From a virus: a DNA stretch of 23,625 nt. How positions within the stretch are numbered: position 1 is the stretch's first letter; the number at the start of each line of letters is the position of its first letter. Shown here one piece after another: positions 11,657-19,307 of the stretch. Where the stretch lies: positions 1 through 23,625 of IMG/VR virus record IMGVR_UViG_3300021475_000056; one strand, written 5' to 3'. The position numbers and the translations under genes are program-made. The notes beneath the pieces are model-generated. The model was not told the origin of the DNA, searched no databases, and saw only the letters and a list, made by a program, of their open reading frames with translations.

Positions 11657-12484
11657 ATGAATGAGAAGCTGTTCAGGCCCACAAACGTCATCATCGACCA
11701 CAAGCCGCTGCGGGCCTTTGAGATCAAGTGTGGGAAGTGCGGAACAACGCAAACAGAGCGTATGAACACCTTCAAAGGCGCCAAGTCGGGCGCAAGCGAC
11801 CAACGGGAATTTCAGGCGGTTGCGCTCAAGTTCCACCGCGCTGGATGGCAGGTAGGATTGATCCCATCACAACACAGATGCTTCGTTTGTAGGCCCCCTG
11901 CCAAGCCGCTCTCCAATGCCGATCTACGGCAGACGGCTGCCGTAATAAATCTCCCGACGCAAGCTCATATGGGGCGAGAGCAAATGCCGACGCAACAATC
12001 AACCGCTAATGGCGCCAACGCGGTTCTCAACCTTGGCCCAAAATTGGCTGATCGCGACACAAAGCGCTTGATCATCATTACACTGCAAGAATGCTACGAT
12101 GAAAAAAATGGCTGCTACTGCGCTGGGCACACTGACAAGGTGGTGGCGCAGCGCCTTAATTGCCCGCAAGCGTGGGTCGCCGATATACGCGACGAAATTT
12201 TCGGTGATGCCGGCAGTAATCCAGAGCTGGATGGCGCGCTCACGGAAGCCAAGGATCTCGCTGCCGAAGTGCAGCGAGAAGTGGACAAAATGCGCAAGCA
12301 GATAGCTCAACAGACCAACGAAATTAAGGAGTGGCTCAACAAGATGAACGTGACACTCGACCGAATCGATCCAGAGAGCTGGGCCGGAGACCTGTATTTG
12401 AAGATAGACACCCTGCTGAGCCGAACACAGGATAACGAGAAACGGTTGATCGATATTCAAAGGGTTGTTCGCCCGGGGTCGTGA
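11657..12484 (+). CDS. zinc-ribbon, HTH-like and coiled-coil protein
   Basis: A 275-residue protein 12 nt after the GHKL ATPase gene, with TTAGGGG as ribosome-binding site. Order: a four-Cys zinc ribbon made by CGKC (25/28) and CFVC (75/78); a polar linker (80-130); a helical unit (136-185) with Cys 146, 153, 155 and 169 and an HTH-like HTDKVVAQRLNCPQAWVADI; a coiled coil (about 195-235, LAAEVQREVDKMRKQIAQQT); and a final helical stretch. This is a typical recognition-adaptor layout, and its position suggests it supplies nucleic-acid or partner binding to the ATPase. I do not recognise the family, and related Zn/HTH phage proteins also exist without the ATPase. Confidence 0.6.
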   Translation: MNEKLFRPTNVIIDHKPLRAFEIKCGKCGTTQTERMNTFKGAKSGASDQREFQAVALKFHRAGWQVGLIPSQHRCFVCRPPAKPLSNADLRQTAAVINLPTQAHMGREQMPTQQSTANGANAVLNLGPKLADRDTKRLIIITLQECYDEKNGCYCAGHTDKVVAQRLNCPQAWVADIRDEIFGDAGSNPELDGALTEAKDLAAEVQREVDKMRKQIAQQTNEIKEWLNKMNVTLDRIDPESWAGDLYLKIDTLLSRTQDNEKRLIDIQRVVRPGS

Positions 12485-12503
12485 AAATGAGAAGGTGGCC
12501 GCC

Positions 12504-12659
12504 ATGAGTAGGACGAGATCCTCAACAGCCAGTGTCGAGGCCGAGCGGCTGAAGGTGCTGATCATTCAAGTGTGCAAGCGCCTGATGAAATACGAACCCG
12601 ACGTGCAGGAAGTTCTCCAGGAACTTCTCGACCGGGAGAGGGACCATGATCACGCGTGA
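12504..12659 (+). CDS. small helical protein
   Basis: A 51-residue protein from ATG 12504 with AGAAGGTGG upstream. It is almost entirely helical (EAERLKVLIIQVCKRLMKY, then DVQEVLQELLDRERDHD) and could be a short coiled coil. It is 19 nt after the zinc-ribbon gene and overlaps the next gene by 14 nt. Composition returns towards the GC-rich type of the head genes. Function unknown. Confidence 0.55.
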   Translation: MSRTRSSTASVEAERLKVLIIQVCKRLMKYEPDVQEVLQELLDRERDHDHA

Positions 12660-12837
12660 ACTTATGGGGCACATCGAGTGGCTGAAACGAGGCTTGCTAT
12701 TTATTGCTGCCGGTAAAGCATCTGATCCGGCTGCATTGGCCCGACAAGTTCTCGCTGGGCACGTGTGGGCATCTGAATGGGAGGATGTTCCATCCATCAA
12801 AGTGGCGCGGCAAAGTGGGCCACCCGATCCCCACTGA
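12646..12837 (+). CDS. small protein of unknown function
   Basis: A 63-residue frame from ATG 12646 with GGGAGAGGG upstream, a good ribosome-binding site that lies in the end of the previous gene. The N-terminal 40 residues are helical and protein-like (HIEWLKRGLLFIAAGKA), while the last 17 codons overlap the next gene in another frame and look unstructured. It could be real or an accidental frame; the ribosome-binding site and the coupling favour real. Confidence 0.5.
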   Translation: MITRELMGHIEWLKRGLLFIAAGKASDPAALARQVLAGHVWASEWEDVPSIKVARQSGPPDPH

Positions 12838-13303
12838 CGCCAGCGGCTCCCCCACCCGCTGGCTGATCGTGTTTGACCGGCGCGCCGCAACCTGGTGGGC
12901 GAGCCTCGTCGCGCTCGGCCGTCACAAACACGCACGCTGTTTCGGCTACATCCACGCCTGTGATGCCTGGCTGTTCTACGACTGCCAATTTTTCCACACG
13001 ACCATCCAGGTTGCCCGCGGCGAGGAGGCCAAGCGCCTGATCGCGGAATGGACCGCCGACGCCGACGTGCTGGCGATGAACGCCGGAACAAGTGGCCGCT
13101 TTTGGCCGGGGTTATTCCGGCCAATGCTCTGCACCACCGCGGTCGCCCGCCTGCTCGGGCTGCCCTGCCGTGCGTTGCGGCCCGATGCGTTCCGCCGCCA
13201 GTGTCTGCGCCATGGTGCAACCATCGTCCAGATCGCGCGGGTGAGACATGGCGCTACTGACCATTACGATCAACGATCCGGGACTCGAAAAGAAGTCCTC
13301 TGA
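12785..13303 (+). CDS. conserved head-module protein upstream of portal
   Basis: A 172-residue protein. ATG 12785 best matches the usual start style of relatives (a short basic start, then P-I-P-T-D...TRWLIVFD), though its GGGAGG is too close to act as a normal Shine-Dalgarno. Residues of about 113-140 (PMLCTTAVARLLGLPCRAL) have the form C-x-x-A-V-x-x-L-L-G-x-x...P, which I recall from conserved proteins next to podovirus portal genes; the fold could be papain-like, but a catalytic triad is not certain. The last 18 codons overlap the next gene out of frame. Confidence 0.55.
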   Translation: MFHPSKWRGKVGHPIPTDASGSPTRWLIVFDRRAATWWASLVALGRHKHARCFGYIHACDAWLFYDCQFFHTTIQVARGEEAKRLIAEWTADADVLAMNAGTSGRFWPGLFRPMLCTTAVARLLGLPCRALRPDAFRRQCLRHGATIVQIARVRHGATDHYDQRSGTRKEVL

Positions 13304-13463
13304 GGTCGCCTTCGCCAATCACGCTCTGCAAATGGTGATGAAGGAGTTCGGCCGCGGCAACGGCCAGCTCTCTTCCGGCACTATCGTCGGCCAGAGCGCG
13401 AACGGGGCTACCAACACCGCGCTCGGCTCCTGGACCTATCTCAGCGTGGCCACCAAGCCCTAA
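13248..13463 (+). CDS. small head-module protein
   Basis: A 71-residue protein from ATG 13248 with GGGTGAG upstream. It is a mix of a beta-like start (LLTITINDPG), a helix (SEVAFANHALQMVMKEFG) and a Gly/Ser/Thr-rich end (LSSGTIVGQSANGATNTALG) that looks like a surface-exposed beta segment. It precedes the Gly-rich and portal genes, so a minor virion or head-completion role is plausible but unproven. Confidence 0.65.
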   Translation: MALLTITINDPGLEKKSSEVAFANHALQMVMKEFGRGNGQLSSGTIVGQSANGATNTALGSWTYLSVATKP

Positions 13464-13474
13464 AGGCCCGCCAG

Positions 13475-13714
13475 ATGGGCGCCCCCAAGCCCCCGCAGAT
13501 CCAGCCCGATCCGATGCTCCAACAGCTGGCGAAGACGGCGCAGCAGCAGCAGATCGCCGCGATGCAAACCGAGGCTGAGGGCGACACCGCGTCGCTGCTC
13601 GCCCGCTACGGCGCGCGCCTCGCGCTGTCCGGCACGTCCGGCGGCTCCACGCCATCTCCCATGTTCGGCGGCCTGTTTGGCGGCGGCGGGCTCGGCGGAT
13701 TTGGACGGCGCTGA
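13475..13714 (+). CDS. small Gly-rich pre-portal protein
   Basis: A 79-residue protein. The N-terminus is Pro-rich (GAPKPPQIQPDP), residues of about 15-45 form a Gln-rich helix, and the tail is a Phe/Gly-repeat (MFGGLFGGGGLGGFG). Similar short proteins with a helical middle and Gly-rich tail occur just upstream of portal genes in many short-tailed phages. The stop shares a base with the portal start (TGATG), so the two are translationally coupled. Confidence 0.65.
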   Translation: MGAPKPPQIQPDPMLQQLAKTAQQQQIAAMQTEAEGDTASLLARYGARLALSGTSGGSTPSPMFGGLFGGGGLGGFGRR

Positions 13715-15339
13715 TGCTCGCCCGCACACCATCCGGAGGCGGCGACGAGGGCCCCCGTGGCGGCTCTGGCGACCGCACGCTCGAAAAAGAAGTCCTGTCG
13801 CGCCTGGCAGCCGCGCGCACATGGAAAAGTTTCTTCGAACTCGACATGAAGGAAATGTACTTCATGACCGCGCCGCACCGGCAGCGGCAGATCTCCTCGC
13901 AGACTGCGCCCGGCACGGTGCGCTGGATGGACTATCCGGAGCTGCAGACCTCGGTCGGCTTCGACCTCGTCGGTGAGTTTGTGACCGAGGTCGTCAACAC
14001 ATTCATGCCCGAAGCGCAGCAGTGGTGCGAGCGCGGGCGCGGCATGTTCGTGCCGCAGCAGGTGTGGGACCAGGTCAAGGACCAGGTCTACGACGACGAC
14101 ATCCTGATCTTCGAGGCGATCAAGGCGTCGAACTTCTACAGCGAGATCCCGAAATCCTACGATCCCGACCTCTCGATCGGCCTGACTGGCATGTGGGTCG
14201 ACATCCCCTACGCCGGCGCGCCCATCACCTGCCAGGCCATTCCGATCCGCGAATGCGAGGTCAATCTCGGGCCTTACGGCGAAATCGACGACCGGTTCGC
14301 GGTGCGTTGGCCGCGCGCTCCCCATGTCCGCGCCGTGCTCGGCGAGGAGATCTGGGACCAGGTCGACTCCGAGCAGCGCCGCTCCATCGAGGATGGCAAC
14401 ATCAGCGACCGCCACCAGGTCGTGTTCGGCTATTGGCGCAAATGGGAGGAAACCGGCACCGAGACCTGGGAGCACACGGTCCTCCTGCGCAACAAGCTGG
14501 TCCATAGCACCGAACTCAAAGGCGAAGGCTGCTGTCCGCTGCTGATCACGCGGTTCAATCCGACCGCGGATTGGCCGTGGGGCATGGGTCCGCTGTTCAA
14601 GACGCTGCCGGACCTGCGCCAGATCGACGAGCTCGAAGGTCGCAAGATCGAAGGCGTCGGCCGCAATATCAATCCGCCGATTACCTATCCGAGCGACTCG
14701 TTCACCAACATCGAGCAGGGGATCGAGGACGGCATGGCCTATCCGATCCGCCAGGGCTCGGAAGGCGCCGTCAAGCCGATTTACCCGCCGATCAACATGG
14801 AGCCGGCCATCTACCAGCACGAGGAGATGGAGCACCGGATGCGGAAGCTGTTCTTCATCGACTTCCCGGAGCAGAGCGGCGACACCCCGCCGACGCTCGG
14901 CCAGTGGCTCGACCAGATGGCGCGCGCGCAGCGACGCATCGGCACCCCCGGCATGGCGTTCTGGCGCGAAGGGCCGATGCAGTATTTCAACCGGTTCAAA
15001 TATCTCCTGGAGCGGGTCGGCGCAGTGCAGCGCTTGGTCGGCCGCAACGGCTCGCTGATATCGACGCGCGCCATGAATCCAGCCCAGCGCGCCGCCGAGC
15101 AGCAGGAGATCGCCAAGACGGTGCAAGCGATCCAGATCCTGGGCCAGGCTTTTCCCGAGGAGTTCAAACTGCGGGTCGACGGTTTCGCCACCATGCAGGC
15201 CATTATCAAGAAGATGCGCGTCGACCTCATCCATTTCCGCAATGCCAATGATGTCCAAACCGCGCTCGACCAGATCAGCAAACTGACCGGCGGACAGGCG
15301 CCGCAGGGCCAGCCGCAGCAAGCGGCGGGTTTGCCGTGA
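13714..15339 (+). CDS. portal protein (head-to-tail connector)
   Basis: A 541-residue podovirus-type portal, which forms the dodecameric ring through which the terminase pumps DNA and to which the tail attaches. Typical stretches are visible: an N-terminal helical WKSFFELDMKEMYFM, a central beta-rich crown, RFNPTADWPWGMGP (about 287-300), LPDLRQIDELEGRKIEG (about 304-320) for the clip and stem, and a C-terminal Gln/Pro tail. The length fits T7-like and related portals. It begins in a TGATG overlap with the Gly-rich gene and its stop overlaps the GTG start of the next gene. Confidence 0.92.
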   Translation: MLARTPSGGGDEGPRGGSGDRTLEKEVLSRLAAARTWKSFFELDMKEMYFMTAPHRQRQISSQTAPGTVRWMDYPELQTSVGFDLVGEFVTEVVNTFMPEAQQWCERGRGMFVPQQVWDQVKDQVYDDDILIFEAIKASNFYSEIPKSYDPDLSIGLTGMWVDIPYAGAPITCQAIPIRECEVNLGPYGEIDDRFAVRWPRAPHVRAVLGEEIWDQVDSEQRRSIEDGNISDRHQVVFGYWRKWEETGTETWEHTVLLRNKLVHSTELKGEGCCPLLITRFNPTADWPWGMGPLFKTLPDLRQIDELEGRKIEGVGRNINPPITYPSDSFTNIEQGIEDGMAYPIRQGSEGAVKPIYPPINMEPAIYQHEEMEHRMRKLFFIDFPEQSGDTPPTLGQWLDQMARAQRRIGTPGMAFWREGPMQYFNRFKYLLERVGAVQRLVGRNGSLISTRAMNPAQRAAEQQEIAKTVQAIQILGQAFPEEFKLRVDGFATMQAIIKKMRVDLIHFRNANDVQTALDQISKLTGGQAPQGQPQQAAGLP

Positions 15340-15707
15340 TCACCGAAGAAACCATGCACGAAGCAATCGACCGCATCGGGCGCACGCCCGACGGCGAGCT
15401 GCTCTATCTCTACCTGCAACGACGGCTGATGGAGGTGAACAGATCAGGGCAGGTCCGTGCGTTGCGCGTCGAAAATGGCCAACGCATCTTCGCGTCCGAA
15501 TTGATGGGCTTGTTGTCCAAAGGACTCGAAGAGAGTGCCAGAATCCGCCGCAGCGACGCCGTCATTATCGAGCACGCCCGCAAGCACGCCGTCGCCGGCC
15601 CCGACTCCCGCCGCCGCGGCATCGCCGCCGCCATCGCCAGCGGCCGGCAGCCCTCCGAGTTCGACACCGACGACCCCCGCGGCCCCTACGGCTTCGGCCA
15701 GACCTGA
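15336..15707 (+). CDS. small head-module protein, dual-coded with scaffold
   Basis: A 123-residue protein from GTG 15336 overlapping the portal stop. Residues 1-67 (HEAIDRIGRTPDGELLYLYL, then RIFASELMGLLSKGLEE) are well ordered and of a type conserved between portal and scaffold genes in short-tailed phages. Residues from about 67 are Arg-rich and low-complexity, and are encoded by the same bases that specify the start of the scaffold protein in the +1 frame (15535-15707). The conserved half is likely the functional part; the tail may be a by-product of the overlap. Confidence 0.7.
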   Translation: MITEETMHEAIDRIGRTPDGELLYLYLQRRLMEVNRSGQVRALRVENGQRIFASELMGLLSKGLEESARIRRSDAVIIEHARKHAVAGPDSRRRGIAAAIASGRQPSEFDTDDPRGPYGFGQT

Positions 15708-16347
15708 CTGGGCGCCGGAAGCGTTCTGGGATGCCGCCAAGGGCGAGGTCAAGGGCGTTGAACTGGGCAAGTACATTAACGACCTGACCGCATTCAAGGC
15801 CGCCACCGATTCAGCCAAGCTCTCCACCCCCAAGCCCGGCGAATACAAGCTCGAATTTTCCAAGGACTACGTCCTTCCGCAGGGCACGCAGTGGGCTTGG
15901 AATGAATCTGATCCCCTCCTCGCCCAGGTGCGCGAGTTCGCTTCCGCCAGCGGGATGAGCCAGGACAGCTTCAGTAAGCTGCTCGGACTGCACGCAGCGT
16001 CCCGCATCGGCGAGGACCAAGCTATCGCCACCGCGAAGGCGGCCGAAGTTCAGAAGCTTGGCGAAAACGCCAATGCGCGGCTCGATTCCGTTCGTACGTG
16101 GCTCAAGGCCATGGGCGGCGAGCACTTCAACGACCTGGCCCGGGTGCTCGACATCGCGCCGACGGCCGCGACCGTCAAGGGCCTTGAAGTCCTCATGCAG
16201 CGCTACGTCAGCCAGGGCGGCGGCGCCTTCAACGGTGCGCACCGTGAGCCGGTCATTCCCGGGAAGATCAGCGACGCCGAGTACGGAAAGCTGACCTACC
16301 CAGAACGCATCGCCTACGCCTCCAAATTTCCCCAGCCGAATAGATAA
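15535..16347 (+). CDS. capsid scaffolding protein
   Basis: A 270-residue scaffold that would template capsid assembly and then leave or be degraded. Residues 1-56 are a Pro/Ala/Ser/Thr-rich flexible arm; from 57 the typical P-D-W-A-P-E-A-F-W-D-A-A start is followed by a mainly helical, acidic protein, with helices around 125-210. The GTG at 15535 is the only canonical start between the frame's last stop (15502) and the conserved region, so the arm is really encoded in overlap with the preceding gene. It ends 15 nt before the major capsid gene, the usual portal-scaffold-capsid order. Confidence 0.85.
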   Translation: MPESAAATPSLSSTPASTPSPAPTPAAAASPPPSPAAGSPPSSTPTTPAAPTASARPDWAPEAFWDAAKGEVKGVELGKYINDLTAFKAATDSAKLSTPKPGEYKLEFSKDYVLPQGTQWAWNESDPLLAQVREFASASGMSQDSFSKLLGLHAASRIGEDQAIATAKAAEVQKLGENANARLDSVRTWLKAMGGEHFNDLARVLDIAPTAATVKGLEVLMQRYVSQGGGAFNGAHREPVIPGKISDAEYGKLTYPERIAYASKFPQPNR

Positions 16348-16362
16348 GGAAGGGATGCAGAA

Positions 16363-17322
16363 ATGCCTGTCTCCAATCTCATCACGGTTGCGGAATACGC
16401 TAAAAGTTTCGCCAACGAGGACGTCAGACGTCCACCCATCGAGATGTTCGCTCGCTCGACCGACGTGTTCGAGGCGATGCCGTTCGAGGGCCTCAAGGGC
16501 TCGGTCTTCCAATATTACCGGCAGGCAGTGCTGGCCACGCCGCAGTTCCGCGCCATCAACGAGGCTTCGTCCTCCGGGCACGGCATCATCACGCCGTTGC
16601 AAGAGCACACCGCAATCATCGATCACGATGTCGATGTCGACCGCGCCATCGTCGACCGCCATGGCCCGGAAAGGCGCGCCTACGAGGAGCAGATGGGCCT
16701 GACCGCGTTTGGTCAGCTGTGGGCGACGACCTTTATCAAGGGCGATGAATCGACCAACGCCCGCGTCTTCAATGGCATGCAAATCAGGGCCAACAAGTAT
16801 TCGCGAGACATTCATAACTCGGCAGCGAGCGGCGGCGGCCCATTATCGTTGGCCAATTTGGATATTGCGATCAATGCCGTGAATAAACCCACCCATATTA
16901 TCGCGCCATACCTGTCGCGCCCCCTGTGGATTCAACTCGCCCGCACTCAGACCCTGTCTGGATTCGTGATGCAGGAATTCGACATCGGCGGCGACAAGGG
17001 CGTCGGCGGGCTCAAGGCGTCCTACGCCGGCCTGACGTTCCTGTGGGGCTACCCCAAGGACGATCACCCTTACATGCTCGATTTCAACGAGGTGGCGTCC
17101 GGCGGCGGCTCGCCGGTGACCGCGTCTCTCTATGTGGTGTCGTTCGGCGAGCAGCGCCTGCGCGGCCTCCAGCTGCGGCCGCTCGAAGTGCGCGACATCG
17201 GCATGCTGCAGGACGGCAAGACGTACCGCACGCACATCAACTGGGACGTCGGAATGGTCGACGAGCACAAGTACTGCCTTTCTCGGCTCGACAGCTGGAC
17301 CAACGCGCCGATCGTTGCATAG
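16363..17322 (+). CDS. major capsid protein
   Basis: A 319-residue protein of HK97-like type. Recognisable parts: N-terminal LITVAEYAKSFANEDVRRPP, followed by DVFEAMPFEGLKGSVFQYYR (40-60), a FRAINEA motif and the conserved helix-and-strand body, including a Gly-rich GGDKGVGGLKASYAG stretch near 200-225 and a final RDIGMLQDGKTYRTHINWDVG. No long N-terminal delta domain is present, so a separate scaffold (the upstream gene) is needed. AAGGAAGGG precedes ATG 16363. It should be the most abundant virion protein. Confidence 0.85.
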   Translation: MPVSNLITVAEYAKSFANEDVRRPPIEMFARSTDVFEAMPFEGLKGSVFQYYRQAVLATPQFRAINEASSSGHGIITPLQEHTAIIDHDVDVDRAIVDRHGPERRAYEEQMGLTAFGQLWATTFIKGDESTNARVFNGMQIRANKYSRDIHNSAASGGGPLSLANLDIAINAVNKPTHIIAPYLSRPLWIQLARTQTLSGFVMQEFDIGGDKGVGGLKASYAGLTFLWGYPKDDHPYMLDFNEVASGGGSPVTASLYVVSFGEQRLRGLQLRPLEVRDIGMLQDGKTYRTHINWDVGMVDEHKYCLSRLDSWTNAPIVA

Positions 17323-17331
17323 GAGGCCGGC

Positions 17332-17808
17332 ATGCCGTTCCCGAATGACCGCACTTATTCTTTCGACAAGAACCTGGAGCTTGCCGACGGCGCCGTGCCG
17401 CTGACCGCAACCGGCTTTGCGCAGTCCGGCGGCGCCAACGCGGTCCTCGACCTCGGCGGCAACCAGGGCACCAATCCGAAACAGCAGTCGCGCATCGACG
17501 CCGTCTGCGTCATCGATGTGGGCGCGCTCACCACGACCGGCGCCCAGACCTACAAGTTCATGCTGCTCGGCAGCAACGACGCCGGCATGGGCACCGGCAA
17601 TGTCGTTCTCGGCGAGATAGAGGCCGGGGTAGGCGGCTCCATCGCCGGCATCAACATGGCGACCAGCGGTCCCGGCCGTTACGAGCTGCTCTTCACCACC
17701 AACCAGGCCGGGCAGCTCTATGAGTTCGTCGCGCTGTACGTCATCGTCAGCGGCGCCACGCCGTCAGCCGCCTTCACGGCATTCGTCGCCGTTCTGCCGG
17801 AGCCGTGA
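17332..17808 (+). CDS. probable capsid cement/decoration protein (Bbp16-like)
   Basis: A 158-residue beta-rich protein directly after the major capsid gene, where decoration or cement proteins are usually encoded. The N-terminus reads D-R-T-Y-S-F-D-K-N-L-E-L-A-D-G-A-V-P-L-T-A-T, then SGGANAVLDLGGN and alternating strands to the end, much like the Bbp16 capsid-stabilising proteins. No enzyme motif is visible. The stop overlaps the next start in a TGATG junction. The Bbp16 link is from pattern only. Confidence 0.65.
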   Translation: MPFPNDRTYSFDKNLELADGAVPLTATGFAQSGGANAVLDLGGNQGTNPKQQSRIDAVCVIDVGALTTTGAQTYKFMLLGSNDAGMGTGNVVLGEIEAGVGGSIAGINMATSGPGRYELLFTTNQAGQLYEFVALYVIVSGATPSAAFTAFVAVLPEP

Positions 17809-18260
17809 TGAACCAGGAGATGGCAATCGCCGCGGTGCGCGACCGGACCATGCGCAACGGTCAGTGTCCGCTATGGGACCTCGGCCCGACGCGGCCGAAC
17901 GAGCCGATTGCTCCGACTGCGCCGGACAAGACCGGAAGCGCCACCGAGCAAGCTCTCGCGCAGATCCAGTACGAGGATGCGGTCGAGGACTACAAAAAGG
18001 GCCTGCGTGCATACGGCGCGCTCAAGCGGGAATACGACCACTGGCGCATGCAGATCGGCGGCCCGGTCAAGATTTACAACTGGACGGTCGAGGTCGTGCG
18101 AATAGTCGTCGCATTTCCGGAACGCTACGTCCTCGACCTGCCGCGCGGCATCAAGCCCGGCAAAGCGCAAATCGAAAATGAGGAGCGCGAGGCCAACGAG
18201 GAATACGAGCGCCTCGCCGCCAGGAAACAGGACCCGCAATTCGGAGGAGTCCGCGCATGA
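17808..18260 (+). CDS. hypothetical head-module protein
   Basis: A 150-residue soluble protein from the TGATG junction at 17808; GTG 17805 is a one-residue longer alternative. Residues of about 35-85 are helical and charged (EQALAQIQYEDAVEDYKKGL, then AYGALKREYDHWRMQIGGP), followed by a short beta-like VKIYNWTVEVVRIVVAF and a charged C-terminus. Position between capsid and tail genes suggests a minor structural or assembly factor. Family not recognised. Confidence 0.6.
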   Translation: MNQEMAIAAVRDRTMRNGQCPLWDLGPTRPNEPIAPTAPDKTGSATEQALAQIQYEDAVEDYKKGLRAYGALKREYDHWRMQIGGPVKIYNWTVEVVRIVVAFPERYVLDLPRGIKPGKAQIENEEREANEEYERLAARKQDPQFGGVRA

Positions 18261-18631
18261 CGACCGTTCGTGATAATGGCCCTCCTCAGGGAACGCCCGA
18301 GTATGAGAAATGGCAAAAGGAGCCCGCGTACAAGCTTTGGAAGAAGCAACATCCCGAAGCCAAGGTGTACGAGTGCGAGATGTCGCCGGTTGACGCCGTG
18401 CATGCCGTCGAGGCCGATCCCGAGCGATACGAGATGGTCCACAGCGACCAGGTCAATCTCTATGACATCGGCGCGCCCCGCCTGATGGAGCGCAAGGCGG
18501 CTGAAGCCTTGGTGGCGCTCGACAAGCACCGCTACTCCATCAAGGACCATGCACATCCCGATGCGCCGCCGGAAAAGCACGACCCGAAGCGTGACCCGCC
18601 GCCTCCCAGGGCCTCATTGCAACACAAGTAA
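18257..18631 (+). CDS. hypothetical protein, Pro- and charge-rich
   Basis: A 124-residue protein with GGAGGAG upstream of ATG 18257 and an ATGA overlap with the previous gene. The N-terminus holds GTPEYEKWQKEPAYKLWKKQ, a Trp/Lys-rich helix, and the C-terminal 35 residues are Lys/Asp/Pro-rich and disordered (HAHPDAPPEKHDPKRDPPPP). No signal peptide, membrane segment or enzyme motif is visible. It is 10 nt from the secretion-signal-bearing protein that follows. Confidence 0.6.
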   Translation: MTTVRDNGPPQGTPEYEKWQKEPAYKLWKKQHPEAKVYECEMSPVDAVHAVEADPERYEMVHSDQVNLYDIGAPRLMERKAAEALVALDKHRYSIKDHAHPDAPPEKHDPKRDPPPPRASLQHK

Positions 18632-18641
18632 GGAGCCGTCC

Positions 18642-19223
18642 ATGAATCGATTCCGCGCATGGGCGCTCGCCGCCCTAGTCGCCGTTCCATTTGTCGGCAT
18701 GGCCTCGCAAGCTCAGGCCGCTGCGGTCTGGCTGTGCGCGCCGGAAGCGGTCGCTTCCGCTGCCGCCCGCCGCGTCGTGAACCCGAACACCAATAATGCG
18801 TACGGTCTCAATGCCGCCGGCTGCGCGCTGATCCAGCAGGCCGACATCGGGTATTTCCAGACCCAGGGATTTACCAGCGGACCCGGCCAAAATGCGATCC
18901 TGTTCACCACCGGAGTAGCGACCGGCACCACCAATTTCGTGATCGGCACGCTGCCGGCCAAGTCCTACATCCAGCAGATCATCTTCTCGAATGCGGCTGC
19001 GGCTGCCGTCACTGGCGGCATCTCGATCGGGAACACCCCCAACGGCGTCAACATCGTCGCGGCGCAGCCTATGGCCCTGTCATCTGACGTGGCGGTGCCA
19101 CAGGCCAGCATCCTGTTGCCGGTGCCGTCGACGAGCGGCGCGGCCACGACGCTCAACATGGCCGCGGTGACGGCCTGGAACAACGCCAACGTCACCGTGA
19201 CAGTGATCTACGGCGCTTACTGA
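18642..19223 (+). CDS. beta-rich protein with Sec signal peptide
   Basis: A 193-residue protein from ATG 18642 (AAGGAG upstream). Residues 1-27 are a textbook signal peptide: basic start (NRFRAW), hydrophobic core (ALAALVAVPFVGMA) and an AQA cleavage site. The remainder is Ala/Thr/Val/Gly-rich with repeated short strands (NFVIGTLPAKSYIQQIIF, then NVTVTVIYGAY), suggesting a beta-sandwich exported to the periplasm or beyond. This is unusual between capsid and tail genes of a short-tailed phage: candidates are a surface-modifying or exclusion protein, a lysis helper, or a structural protein with a misleading hydrophobic start. Confidence 0.75.
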   Translation: MNRFRAWALAALVAVPFVGMASQAQAAAVWLCAPEAVASAAARRVVNPNTNNAYGLNAAGCALIQQADIGYFQTQGFTSGPGQNAILFTTGVATGTTNFVIGTLPAKSYIQQIIFSNAAAAAVTGGISIGNTPNGVNIVAAQPMALSSDVAVPQASILLPVPSTSGAATTLNMAAVTAWNNANVTVTVIYGAY

Positions 19224-19250
19224 AGCCTGTCTGTGGTTTCCTCCCCAAAC

Positions 19251-19282
19251 TGCCGCTGTCTCCGGGCAGCGGCACTTTTCTT
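19251..19282 (+). terminator. intrinsic terminator
   Basis: A perfect 8-bp stem TGCCGCTG/CAGCGGCA with an 8-nt loop is followed by CTTTTCTT. It lies 28 nt after the signal-peptide gene and just before the tail genes, so it should separate or attenuate the head module from the tail module. Confidence 0.7.
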
Positions 19283-19307
19283 GGAGGAGCGAACGAGAGT
19301 TTGATCC

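Noticed and set aside
13606-15321. A 571-residue leftward frame
   Set aside because: It is the complement of the portal gene; high GC produces long antisense frames, and the portal motifs on the plus strand are clear.
15811-16815. A 334-residue leftward frame
   Set aside because: Shadow of the scaffold and major capsid genes; Leu/Arg/Asp/Val-rich antisense composition with no ribosome-binding site.
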